NCBI GenBank assembly: GCA_000466585.1
Contig: KE993502.1
Coordinates: 14,592-78,591, forward strand
Direction of reading: 5' to 3'
Source of the DNA: Clostridiales bacterium oral taxon 876 str. F0540
GTDB taxonomy: Bacteria; Bacillota; Clostridia; Clostridiales; Clostridiaceae
DNA: 64,000 nt
The translations under genes were made by a program, and so were the position numbers. Below are positions 51,300 to 59,146 of this stretch, piece by piece (position 1 is the first letter of the stretch; each line of letters starts with the position of its first letter). Under the pieces are notes generated by a model. It was given only the letters and a program-made list of their open reading frames with translations. It had not been told where the DNA came from and did not search any database.

Positions 51300-52517
51300 A
51301 TGGACTTACAAAGCGGAAGATTTTATTGGCCCACTACTTATAGTAATCCCCCCATTTATCAGAGTCTGGAAGAAGATATTGACTGTGATGTATTAATTAT
51401 TGGCTGCGGGACCTCAGGAGCACAATGTGCTTATTATTTAGCGAGTTCAGGGGCAGATGTTGTATTAGTAGATAAGCGAAAGGTAGGTTTAGGAAGCACC
51501 AGTACAAATACAGCATTAATACAATATATGGGAGAAAAAATGTTCTTTGAATTAATCAATAGCTTTGGCGAAAAGTATGCTGCCCGACACTTGCATTTAT
51601 GCAAGCAAGCTATTGATGAAATTGAAAATATTTGCAATTCCTTAAGTTTTGACTCTGAATTTTGTAGAAGAGATACTCTATATTATCAAAGCTATGAAGA
51701 AGATTATGAAAAAATAGTGAAGGAATTTAACTATTTAAAGAAGCATGGATTCGATGTAGAGCTCCTAGAGGAAGACTCAATAGAAAAGCTTTATTCTTTT
51801 AAAAAGCATTCCGCCATATACAGTAAAAATGATGCTGAGTTAAATCCCTATAAATTTACTATTGGGCTACTGGAGAAATGCAAAAGCCTAGGAGCTAGAA
51901 TTTTTGAAAATACAGAAATAAACGGAAAGAAATTTGAAAAGGATCATGCTGTCTTTTTCACTAAGAGCAACCACTCTATAAAGGCAAAGCATGTAATTAT
52001 AGCTGCAGGATATGAGTGTCTTGAAATAAAAAATGAAAAAAACGCCGTATTATCCAGTTCATATGCGGTTGTAACAAATCAAGTGGAGGATTTTGACAAC
52101 TGGCATAAACGAACACTTATTTGGGAGTCAGCACGGCCCTATATATACATGAGGACTACTGCAGACAACAGGATTATTATCGGTGGTCTTGATGAAAATA
52201 TTACTCTTCCTCAAAAACGAGATTCAAAGCTTTTGTATAACAAAGAAAAGCTCATAGAAGAATTTAATAAACTTTTTCCTAATATAAATGTATATCCCGA
52301 GTTCTATATATCTGCATCCTATGGGGGTACCCATGATGGCTTACCAATAATAGGAATATATGAACAACTGCCAAATTGTTATTTTCTATATGGATATGGG
52401 GATAATGGAACTGTCTACAGTATGGTTCTTTCAAAAATAATTAGTGATATAGTAAGCAATAAAACTAATGATGATATGGATTTATATTTGCAGAACAGAC
52501 CTTTGATTAATAAATAA
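51300..52517 (+). CDS. FAD-dependent oxidoreductase (DAO family)
   Basis: A 405-residue flavoenzyme with an N-terminal FAD-binding motif (CDVLIIGCGTSGAQCAYYLASSGADVVLVDKR). A DAO-type catalytic region follows, with C-terminal GGTHDGLPIIGIYEQLPNCYFLYGYGDNGTVYSM, where the Gly-rich loop contacts FAD. It resembles glycine/D-amino-acid oxidase-like proteins (OrdL/YurR type). The substrate is unknown; the glycine oxidase call would be premature. A plus-strand terminator follows the stop. Confidence 0.85.
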   Translation: MDLQSGRFYWPTTYSNPPIYQSLEEDIDCDVLIIGCGTSGAQCAYYLASSGADVVLVDKRKVGLGSTSTNTALIQYMGEKMFFELINSFGEKYAARHLHLCKQAIDEIENICNSLSFDSEFCRRDTLYYQSYEEDYEKIVKEFNYLKKHGFDVELLEEDSIEKLYSFKKHSAIYSKNDAELNPYKFTIGLLEKCKSLGARIFENTEINGKKFEKDHAVFFTKSNHSIKAKHVIIAAGYECLEIKNEKNAVLSSSYAVVTNQVEDFDNWHKRTLIWESARPYIYMRTTADNRIIIGGLDENITLPQKRDSKLLYNKEKLIEEFNKLFPNINVYPEFYISASYGGTHDGLPIIGIYEQLPNCYFLYGYGDNGTVYSMVLSKIISDIVSNKTNDDMDLYLQNRPLINK

Positions 52518-52520
52518 AAG

Positions 52521-52562
52521 GAAGAAGCGAGTAGAGCATATTTGCAGCTTCGCTTCTTTTTT
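52521..52562 (+). terminator. Terminator after FAD oxidoreductase
   Basis: GAAGAAGCGA and TTCGCTTCTT arms with a loop of about 18 nt, followed by TTTT. Clear intrinsic terminator. Confidence 0.8.
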
Positions 52563-52700
52563 GTTATCTTTGTTCTGTTAATAGTACACCATATAAAGAT
52601 GGAGATTAACCAACTAGTCCTATGGCGTAAATAGTATATTAGGTATTGTTTTTTATTCTAATATCTCAATCTTAGGTTATCTTGGTCTTGCAAATTCACA

Positions 52701-53219
52701 TTATTCAGCATTTATATTGGATAAATACAAATGTTGCCTTGAACTATACCCCAAATTCTTAAACTCCGCACATAGAAAATCAATGCGAATGGGCGTAACT
52801 TTGATTAGGTACAATGTGGTCGGCAGTTTTTTTAGGTTCTCGATGGGTATTTTCTTGAATGCCAATAAATTCATGTATTCATCTGTCCACGGTTCTACAA
52901 GCTCTGCAGTACCTGAAATCTGCATTCCTCCTAATTGACCGAAACCAGTATAGCTATCAAAGATGGCAAGGCAGACGTTTTTGTTGCCATCCAGCCCGCG
53001 GAACTTCAGACCACCCTCAGAAAGCAACCAGAATCTCTCGTCTTTATATTCATATTCGATGGGCGTGCAGCGGACAAAATCGCCGCATCCGGTAGCCAAG
53101 GCGCAAGTATTATGATCATTGATGAACTTTTCAATCTGGGTTAAAAGCATCTCTCTATCCATTCGTTCCGCCTTCTCTTCCTTTTCCACCCAATAGGAAG
53201 CCGCTTTCTTATAATCCAT
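52701..53219 (-). CDS. Pyridoxamine 5'-phosphate oxidase-family flavoprotein
   Basis: A 172-residue FMN-binding split-barrel protein: MLLTQIEKFINDHNTCALATGCGDFVRCTPIEYEY, then FWLLSEGGLKFRGLDGNKNVCLAIF and GQLGGMQISGTAELVEP. This is the general stress/nitroreductase-like branch, not PdxH itself. A 20-residue charged N-terminal segment precedes the fold. It is convergent with the FAD oxidoreductase gene. The substrate is unknown. Confidence 0.82.
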   Translation of the reverse strand: MDYKKAASYWVEKEEKAERMDREMLLTQIEKFINDHNTCALATGCGDFVRCTPIEYEYKDERFWLLSEGGLKFRGLDGNKNVCLAIFDSYTGFGQLGGMQISGTAELVEPWTDEYMNLLAFKKIPIENLKKLPTTLYLIKVTPIRIDFLCAEFKNLGYSSRQHLYLSNINAE

Positions 53220-53647
53220 AAAAAACCTCCTTATTTTAATTACTTTTAATTCGGATTATAGAACAATTATTCATTAAAATAGCAAGGAAATCATCTAATC
53301 CACGCCATTAGGAATTTTTCTCGATTGTTTTTCATTGCGAATAGAGTATCTAATATTGCTATATGTTTGCTGTTTCATTTGTTACATCGCTTTATTCAGT
53401 ATAGCTATAGTATATCATACCTGGACATTACCGGGCACTGTAATTATGAGATAACAAGCCCTTGATACTGCTTTGATTATTCACCTTTTCCAAGCCTCCA
53501 CCAAAAAGATTAAAGGTTAGTAAGTATATTTATCAATTTCTACATCGGGCCATTTATGCAAATTACTTATATATCATACAACTTTAATGTTTCATTTGGA
53601 TATAGCATTCTCTTGTCTAGTCATGTCATATGATATACACTTTCTTT
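53220..53647. other. Gap with no clear gene
   Basis: About 430 bp of AT-rich DNA upstream of the pyridoxamine-oxidase-like gene. I see no clear reading frame, RNA or repeat. The next stretch, 53648-53829, holds a decayed gene. Confidence 0.5.
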
Positions 53648-53829
53648 TTATATTGGTTCATATCTATTATGACCCCCAGGTGTTTCATAATAGATTAGAT
53701 TACCTATTTTATCTGGACTTTCAGCGAACTATATAGCTTGATCATGCTTCACAACAGTTCCATAAGCTACCACTTTATCTAGTCACTTTCATTTTTATTG
53801 AATATTTTTCGAACGTCCACATAAGCATC
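53648..53829 (-). pseudogene. Decayed gene, small protein remnant
   Basis: On the minus strand a frame reads DAYVDVRKIFNKNESD, then a stop and a frameshift, then VVAYGTVVKHDQAI, a second stop, and FAESPDKIGNLIYYETPGGHNRYEPI before a final stop. The pieces are protein-like but cannot be translated as one chain. The family is not recognised. It abuts the promoter of the Xre gene. Confidence 0.55.
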
Positions 53830-53873
53830 CTAATTGATGTTGTATAGTTTACTTAGCATAATGCAAAGCATAC

Positions 53874-53902
53874 TTGACACAATATTAGAATATTGGTATA
53901 AT
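53874..53902 (+). promoter_or_regulatory. Consensus sigma-A promoter with embedded palindrome
   Basis: TTGACA (53874-53879), 17-nt spacer, TATAAT (53897-53902): a full consensus promoter 22 nt before the Xre start. The spacer holds CAATATTAGAATATTG (53880-53895), two perfect 7-bp arms about AG, which is placed as expected for an autorepressor operator. Confidence 0.75.
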
Positions 53903-53923
53903 CTACCTAAAGGAGGTGTTAAT

Positions 53924-54151
53924 TTGGATGATAAGATTAAGTTAAAAAACCGCCTAAAGGTTGCTAGAGCTGAATTAAATATTTCTCAAGAGCAACTTGC
54001 TACTTTAGCGGGTGTTTCTAGACAAACAATAGGTTCAATTGAAACAGGTCAATATTGTCCCACTGCCAAGTTAGCTTTAATACTTTCAAAGTGTCTGCAC
54101 AAGACTTTTGAAGAACTATTTTATATTGAGGAGGAAGATATTAATGTTTAA
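53924..54151 (+). CDS. Small Xre-family HTH regulator
   Basis: A 75-residue helix-turn-helix protein (LKVARAELNISQEQLATLAGVSRQTIGSIETGQYCPTAKLALILSKCLHKTFEELF). The length is a single HTH with no effector domain. The start is TTG 53924-53926 behind AAAGGAGGTGTTAAT; the in-frame extension upstream would run through the promoter. It overlaps the next gene, so both are co-translated. It probably represses its own strong promoter through the palindrome in the spacer. Confidence 0.88.
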   Translation: MDDKIKLKNRLKVARAELNISQEQLATLAGVSRQTIGSIETGQYCPTAKLALILSKCLHKTFEELFYIEEEDINV

Positions 54152-54494
54152 AAAAGCAAACTCTAAAAATAAAGAGGTCTCTATCTATGGTATTGTCGAT
54201 GAGCGAACAAAAGCAGTTGTGTATCAAGGGGATGCTTATACCGGACGATTTATGCTATTTGCGATTCTCATTGATGTAGTCCTTCGTGGATTAAAGCTCA
54301 ACATTTCCTTTATAGATTCAAATTGGGACTTAATGTTGATTGTTATAATTGGAGGCTTTATTTCTACAGCCTATCAGATAAAAAATAAAGTTATTTTTAA
54401 TCGTCCACTCTCAAAAAGTATCTATTTTGTCATTTTAGTTATGGGCTTCAGTGCACTAGCTGCGTTTATTCTTGCTTATCTATTTTCAAAATAG
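54144..54494 (+). CDS. Small membrane protein partnered with Xre regulator
   Basis: A 116-residue protein with about three membrane helices (FMLFAILIDVVLRGLKL; WDLMLIVIIGGFISTAY; YFVILVMGFSALAAFILAYLF) and a charged N-terminus. The ribosome site GAGGAGGAAGATATTA lies in the end of the Xre gene, overlapping it by 8 nt. Pairs of short Xre regulators and small membrane proteins are common in Firmicutes; the function is unknown. Confidence 0.75.
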   Translation: MFKKANSKNKEVSIYGIVDERTKAVVYQGDAYTGRFMLFAILIDVVLRGLKLNISFIDSNWDLMLIVIIGGFISTAYQIKNKVIFNRPLSKSIYFVILVMGFSALAAFILAYLFSK

Positions 54495-54506
54495 TAGGCA
54501 GTAACA

Positions 54507-54542
54507 GCTGTGTTGTTTTCAAAAGCTTCACAGCCTTTTTCC
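54507..54542 (+). terminator. Terminator after Xre/membrane operon
   Basis: GCTGTG and CACAGC arms with a 16-nt loop, followed by CTTTTTC. Confidence 0.65.
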
Positions 54543-54645
54543 CGTAAGCTCCTCTCATTCTTTAACTAGCATGTTATTGTGAATATATGTACCATTGGAA
54601 TGCAAATCCATAAAGCTCTTGGTTTATGAAAACATAAAACGCACA

Positions 54646-54675
54646 TTGAAAAAAGGTTAGATTTTTCTAACCCTT
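54646..54675 (-). terminator. Terminator downstream of lipoprotein gene
   Basis: Minus-strand AAAGGGTTAG-aaaaat-CTAACCTTTTTTC. It lies about 110 nt after the lipoprotein stop codon. Confidence 0.65.
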
Positions 54676-54790
54676 TGATATCAGACTTTTTCTTTTCTAC
54701 CGTTACTACTCACTCCATTGAGCAGAACTTTCTATGACTTTAATCAAACTGTGCCTGACACTGTTTATCTAAACATGCCAGCATCTATCT

Positions 54791-55441
54791 TTAACCGAAT
54801 TCATGCCCCGGTATCCCGTTATTAACATAATCTTTGCCTTCCAAAGGCTTAAACCCAGATATCTCCATATCTGTTACAACAGGATACGCGTGATGGTAGT
54901 TTGGAAATGTAAAGTTTAGTTTATAATTTTTCCCATAGAAAGCAGCCTTCGTTCCATCTTCTATAAAAACTGCTGTGTTTTTAAGAAAAATAGCCTTTTT
55001 ATCTTTTTTTCCATTTGATGCATCTACTTTTACTTGATAAACAGTAAAATCAAATGAAGTATTTGTTATATTAGAAATTACAACTTCACAATAATCATTT
55101 TTGCTGTTCTCTCCGTAAACGCCGCTATCAAAATAAGTGCCTGCATACAATTTAACTTTACTATTCACTTTAGTTGTTTTTTGAGAAGCATCATTAATAT
55201 CTTTTACAGTTTGCTCACTTTGACTTATTTTAGTGGACTGTGAAGAATTTGTGGCATTTAAATCTGTTTCTTTTTTTTCATCAGCATTACTTTGACCATT
55301 AGTAGTTTGTACTGGGTTACTAATATCCCTCGTTCCACTTTCTAAAGTTTGTTTTTCAGCATCTGCTTTTCTATTACTACTACAACCTACTAACATGAAG
55401 ATCAAGCCTAGACATAATATCAAAACTAATTTTTTTCTCAT
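54791..55441 (-). CDS. Lipoprotein, unknown function
   Basis: A 216-residue lipoprotein: signal MRKKLVLILCLGLIFMLVGC with the lipobox LVGC, lipidated Cys20. A Ser/Thr/Gln/Asn-rich linker (about 22-95) is followed by a compact domain (KLYAGTYFDSGVYGENSKNDYCEVVISNITNTSFDFTVYQV). The domain has a predicted beta pattern and no family I can name. It lies downstream of a second lipoprotein gene on the same strand. Confidence 0.75.
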   Translation of the reverse strand: MRKKLVLILCLGLIFMLVGCSSNRKADAEKQTLESGTRDISNPVQTTNGQSNADEKKETDLNATNSSQSTKISQSEQTVKDINDASQKTTKVNSKVKLYAGTYFDSGVYGENSKNDYCEVVISNITNTSFDFTVYQVKVDASNGKKDKKAIFLKNTAVFIEDGTKAAFYGKNYKLNFTFPNYHHAYPVVTDMEISGFKPLEGKDYVNNGIPGHEFG

Positions 55442-55609
55442 AATTTAACCACCTTAATGCTAAAATTAATAATTAAGTATCATATTTCGAGAAATTCTTG
55501 AAAGCTGAATATTTTCTCAGGTGAACTATTTGGTCATGAATTTGTTTATCAATAGGAGGATAGACATTTGATAGGTGATAGTTTCTTACCGCTTTACAAT
55601 ATTTCTTGT

Positions 55610-56653
55610 CTACCCATGAAAATACCCAGTCCTTGAGGAAACTGCAACATAAGGTACCTCAGAACCATTATTGTCAATATATGCTTGATACATATCACCA
55701 CCTAAATATTCTAATCTAGTAACTTTTTGACCATAGGTGTTATATAAATCTTTTTCGAACATTTCCTTCCAATTACCAGGAATAGGTGCATTCATAGTCA
55801 TATATTTGGCAAAGCTTTCTACATCCTGTCCATTACCTCCGGCTGCTTTATATTTCTTGTATAAACTCACAATATCAACGCTATTAAGGAAGTTCTTACT
55901 CCATTGTAGTTTTCCTGCTTCCGGCTTATTACCTTGTCCGTTAATAATATAATCCTTGACCTTATCGGTAATATTTTGTTCCGAAACTCCTGTTTTGGAA
56001 TTACTCCCTGCGTTTTGAGCTGCTATATTACCTGGCTGATTGCTAACAGCCTTTTTCACAGTTAAAACAAACTTTATCGGTCTTTCGTACTCTTGTGCAG
56101 TGCCTTCAAAAGTATAAGTTCCCGGGTTAGAGGTATCTATAGAAGAAATATTCCAATTAATATCAACTTTAGTATCCACATTATTAATTTTAAAGGCTGC
56201 AGCCTCAGGAAGCTTAAAGTATTCATTTTGATTAACGGAACCCGTTAAGTTCACAACCTGAAACTTTTTCTTTATAGCTTCTAACTGCTCCTTCATACTA
56301 TCAGTATCAACTTTATTTTCAATAGCCAATTTAATAATATAAAAAGCGTCATCCAATCTTCCTGCTTCAATATAGCTGTCCTTTATTTCAAGGTAGGTAT
56401 TTTTATTACCTTTATCAATTGAAATTGCATTTTCATAGATAGTTCTGGCTTGCTCATATTTACCCTCTGACAAATACTTGTTACCTTCCTTTACCTTTTC
56501 ACTAATTTCATTTTCTTCAGCTTTTGCCTGCTGACTTATATTATTTGAGAGCACAATTTGCTTATCTTTTGCGCTACAGGCAGTAAAGACAGAAATACAT
56601 AAGAGTAATGTCAAGGTTAATACTAAGATTTTTTTAAAATAAGAACTTCTCAT
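55610..56653 (-). CDS. TPR and Ig-like domain lipoprotein
   Basis: A 347-residue surface lipoprotein: signal ending SVFTACS (lipobox, Cys about 26). A tetratricopeptide-like segment follows (EGNKYLSEGKYEQARTIYENAISID, then DSYIEAGRLDDAFYIIKLAIE). Next is a bacterial Ig-like domain (PEAAAFKINNVDTKVDINWNISSIDTSNPGTYTFEG), then a C-terminal domain ending SSRTGYFHG. The start is ATG 56651-56653 behind GGGAGACAATTTT. It follows the sensor kinase gene and may be part of the envelope response it controls. Confidence 0.78.
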   Translation of the reverse strand: MRSSYFKKILVLTLTLLLCISVFTACSAKDKQIVLSNNISQQAKAEENEISEKVKEGNKYLSEGKYEQARTIYENAISIDKGNKNTYLEIKDSYIEAGRLDDAFYIIKLAIENKVDTDSMKEQLEAIKKKFQVVNLTGSVNQNEYFKLPEAAAFKINNVDTKVDINWNISSIDTSNPGTYTFEGTAQEYERPIKFVLTVKKAVSNQPGNIAAQNAGSNSKTGVSEQNITDKVKDYIINGQGNKPEAGKLQWSKNFLNSVDIVSLYKKYKAAGGNGQDVESFAKYMTMNAPIPGNWKEMFEKDLYNTYGQKVTRLEYLGGDMYQAYIDNNGSEVPYVAVSSRTGYFHG

Positions 56654-56711
56654 AAAATTGTCTCCCTTCATATTTTATGTTTAAATAATAACATATTGTT
56701 GTTATCAAGCT

Positions 56712-58163
56712 TCATCGATTTGTTGCCAAGTTGTTACCAAAGTAAGGTATTTTTATCTTTGTTTTAATTATTTTTCCATTCTCTATATTTATCACTCCAC
56801 CATGCTCTTTTATTATCTCGCTGCAAATGTAAAGACCAAGTCCCCTGCTTTGTTCCTCATTGCCGCCTTCCCTCTTTACGAAAGGATCAAAGATATTTTT
56901 AAAAATTTCATCCGGTATAGGTTCGGCCTTATTTTCAACTTCAATATTATACTTACCTTCTGAGATATAAGCTTTAACGAAAATAAATTCTCCACTTACC
57001 GAGTACTTTATAGCATTATCTATAATATTAATAATTACCTGTCTTATTCTATCAGTTTGCCCAAAAATATACCCAGCTTCAATCTTTCTATTAATTGTCA
57101 TGTAATACTTTCTCGCTTTAATATTCATATCGTCGCATATTTCATTCAACAGCTTGTGCATATCAATGGTCTTTTTCTCCTCTTCTAGGGAAGAAATTCC
57201 TTTAGCTACATTGATAAGTTCTAGGACTAGTTTATGCAATCTCTCACTTTCTAAGAATATTCTTTCATTAGCTCTTTTTCTAAATTCCTCGTCCTCTACA
57301 ATACCTTCCAGCATCATTTCAGCATATCCGGAAATAGCAGTAAGAGGAGTTTTGAGTTCATGAGTAACATTATTAAAAAAGTTTCTTCTTCCTTTTTCAA
57401 GTTTTTCAACCTTTTCCTTTTCAAGCTTAATAGTTTGAATCTGCTCACTGATTTTATCCTTCATATTAATAAACTCTTTTGACAATATGCCTATTTCATC
57501 CTTGCCTTTTACATTCAGTAAAACATTATAATTACCCTGGCCAACTTGCTTAACTGCTTTGGTAAGAACTGTTATAGGCTTGGTTATTTTTGAAGTTATA
57601 AAATAGGTTAAAATAAGAATAAAAAGCAAAAGTAAAAACTCACCTAAAGTAATAAATTGAATTGTTTTCTTATAGGCAATATATGAATTACTATAACTTT
57701 TATCTAAAACAATAATGCCAGTATAATTGCTGTTTATATACATTGGGAAAGCTAATATACCATGAGCATCATTGCCTCTATATTTTAAATCTATAACTGC
57801 TTGCCCTTTCTCAGCCTTTTTTATATTATCTGAGGTTATTTCTTGTGATGGCCTATTTTCCTCACTATAAATAAGGTTGCCTTTCATATCCAGAAGCTCA
57901 CATTTACATTCGTTATTTAAGACTACATATTTAGCTATATATGAAGCATCATGTTTAAAGCCATCTATATCTGAATAGGAAGCGTTAATTGCCAATCTAT
58001 ACTTTACATACTCCCGTGTACTTTTCATTATTTCTTCGAGAGAAGTTTTAATACCGCTTTCCATATTTGACATAAGTACCTGTCTTATCAAAATATTTAA
58101 TAGCAGAGAAAAAATTATCAATATTATAGTAAGTCCTAACATGAATTTTACCTTTATCTTCAT
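56712..58163 (-). CDS. Membrane sensor histidine kinase
   Basis: A 483-residue kinase. TM1 (about 8-28), an extracytoplasmic sensor of about 135 residues, and TM2 (about 169-190) are followed by a HAMP domain (SKITKPITVLTKAVKQVGQGNYNVLL). HisKA has the His in FFNNVTHELKTPLTAI, and HATPase has IIDNAIKYS and SRGLGLYICSEI. It lies 4 nt after the OmpR-type regulator, as a standard two-component pair. It is probably an envelope-stress-like sensor, given two lipoprotein genes behind it; the signal is unknown. Confidence 0.92.
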   Translation of the reverse strand: MKIKVKFMLGLTIILIIFSLLLNILIRQVLMSNMESGIKTSLEEIMKSTREYVKYRLAINASYSDIDGFKHDASYIAKYVVLNNECKCELLDMKGNLIYSEENRPSQEITSDNIKKAEKGQAVIDLKYRGNDAHGILAFPMYINSNYTGIIVLDKSYSNSYIAYKKTIQFITLGEFLLLLFILILTYFITSKITKPITVLTKAVKQVGQGNYNVLLNVKGKDEIGILSKEFINMKDKISEQIQTIKLEKEKVEKLEKGRRNFFNNVTHELKTPLTAISGYAEMMLEGIVEDEEFRKRANERIFLESERLHKLVLELINVAKGISSLEEEKKTIDMHKLLNEICDDMNIKARKYYMTINRKIEAGYIFGQTDRIRQVIINIIDNAIKYSVSGEFIFVKAYISEGKYNIEVENKAEPIPDEIFKNIFDPFVKREGGNEEQSRGLGLYICSEIIKEHGGVINIENGKIIKTKIKIPYFGNNLATNR

Positions 58164-58167
58164 TGCT

Positions 58168-58857
58168 CTACCTCATAACGTATCCAACACCAAAGACAGT
58201 CTCTATAATGGAATTCGTCTCAACATTATCCAACTTGCTCCTGAGTCTTCTTACATGAACATCTACAGTCCGCAGTTCTCCGTCATAATCAATATCCCAA
58301 ACCTCATCCAAAAGTTCCTCTCTTGAGAATACTCTGTTTTTATTCTTGGCAAGGAACTCTAATAAGTCGTATTCCTTAGGTTTAAGTCTGACTTCTTCAT
58401 CATCTTTTAAAACAACGCGACTTTCAGTATTAATCTTGATATATCTATTTAACTGTAAAATATTATCTTCATGGGAAGAGCTGTATTTTTCTACTCTCCT
58501 CACCGCAACTTTTACTCTCGTCAAAACTTCCTTTATATGAAAGGGCTTGGTTATATAATCGTCAGCACCTAATTCCAAGCCAAGAATTTTATCTACGACA
58601 TCATTTCTCGCTGTCAGCATAATTATAGGTATAGAATAATTTGCATTAATAAATTTGCATAACTCAAAACCATCTTCATCCGGCAGGTTTATATCAAGCA
58701 TAGCCAAATTAGGATTAAAGTTTAATAGGAGTGACTTTGCATCTGCTGACGAAAAGGCACTCCTTACCTCATATCCAACTGCCCTTAAGGCTGATGATAG
58801 AATATCGTTAATTGAAACTTCGTCTTCCACTACTAAAACTTTTACTTTCATTTCCAT
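58168..58857 (-). CDS. OmpR-family response regulator
   Basis: A 229-residue regulator: receiver with DE (VVEDEVSIND), phospho-Asp in LAMLDINLPDEDGFE, Thr in IIMLTARND, Lys in YITKPF. A C-terminal winged helix carries the pattern LKPKEYDLLEFLAKNKNRVFSREELLDEVWD and RTVDVHVRRLRSKLD. The start may be ATG 58855-58857 or one of the nearby ATGs (58861-58863, 58849-58851); the ribosome site GGATGGGG fits the later ones. It heads the operon with the sensor kinase. Confidence 0.92.
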   Translation of the reverse strand: MEMKVKVLVVEDEVSINDILSSALRAVGYEVRSAFSSADAKSLLLNFNPNLAMLDINLPDEDGFELCKFINANYSIPIIMLTARNDVVDKILGLELGADDYITKPFHIKEVLTRVKVAVRRVEKYSSSHEDNILQLNRYIKINTESRVVLKDDEEVRLKPKEYDLLEFLAKNKNRVFSREELLDEVWDIDYDGELRTVDVHVRRLRSKLDNVETNSIIETVFGVGYVMR

Positions 58858-59059
58858 CCCCATCCTTGTAAATTAATTAAGCTGTTTTATGTCTGATATG
58901 TTATCACTACTATCTCTAAAGACTTTTCCAATCTCCTCCATTATATCATACCCATATGTTTCCTCAATAGAATGAGACGTTTTCTGCTATCTGCATAGAC
59001 AATTAAGCAAAACAATATCTTAATACAAATATCCTGATTTCTACATAAAAGTACGCCAC

Positions 59060-59096
59060 CTACAGCAAAACCCCTCAAACTTAATAGTCTGAGGGA
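59060..59096 (-). terminator. Terminator after serine recombinase
   Basis: Minus-strand CCCTCA-gactattaagtt-TGAGGGG followed by TTTTGC. Confidence 0.75.
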
Positions 59097-59146
59097 ACAT
59101 AAAACACACTTTAATATTCACTTAAACTGCTTCAAGTCCTTTGGTA

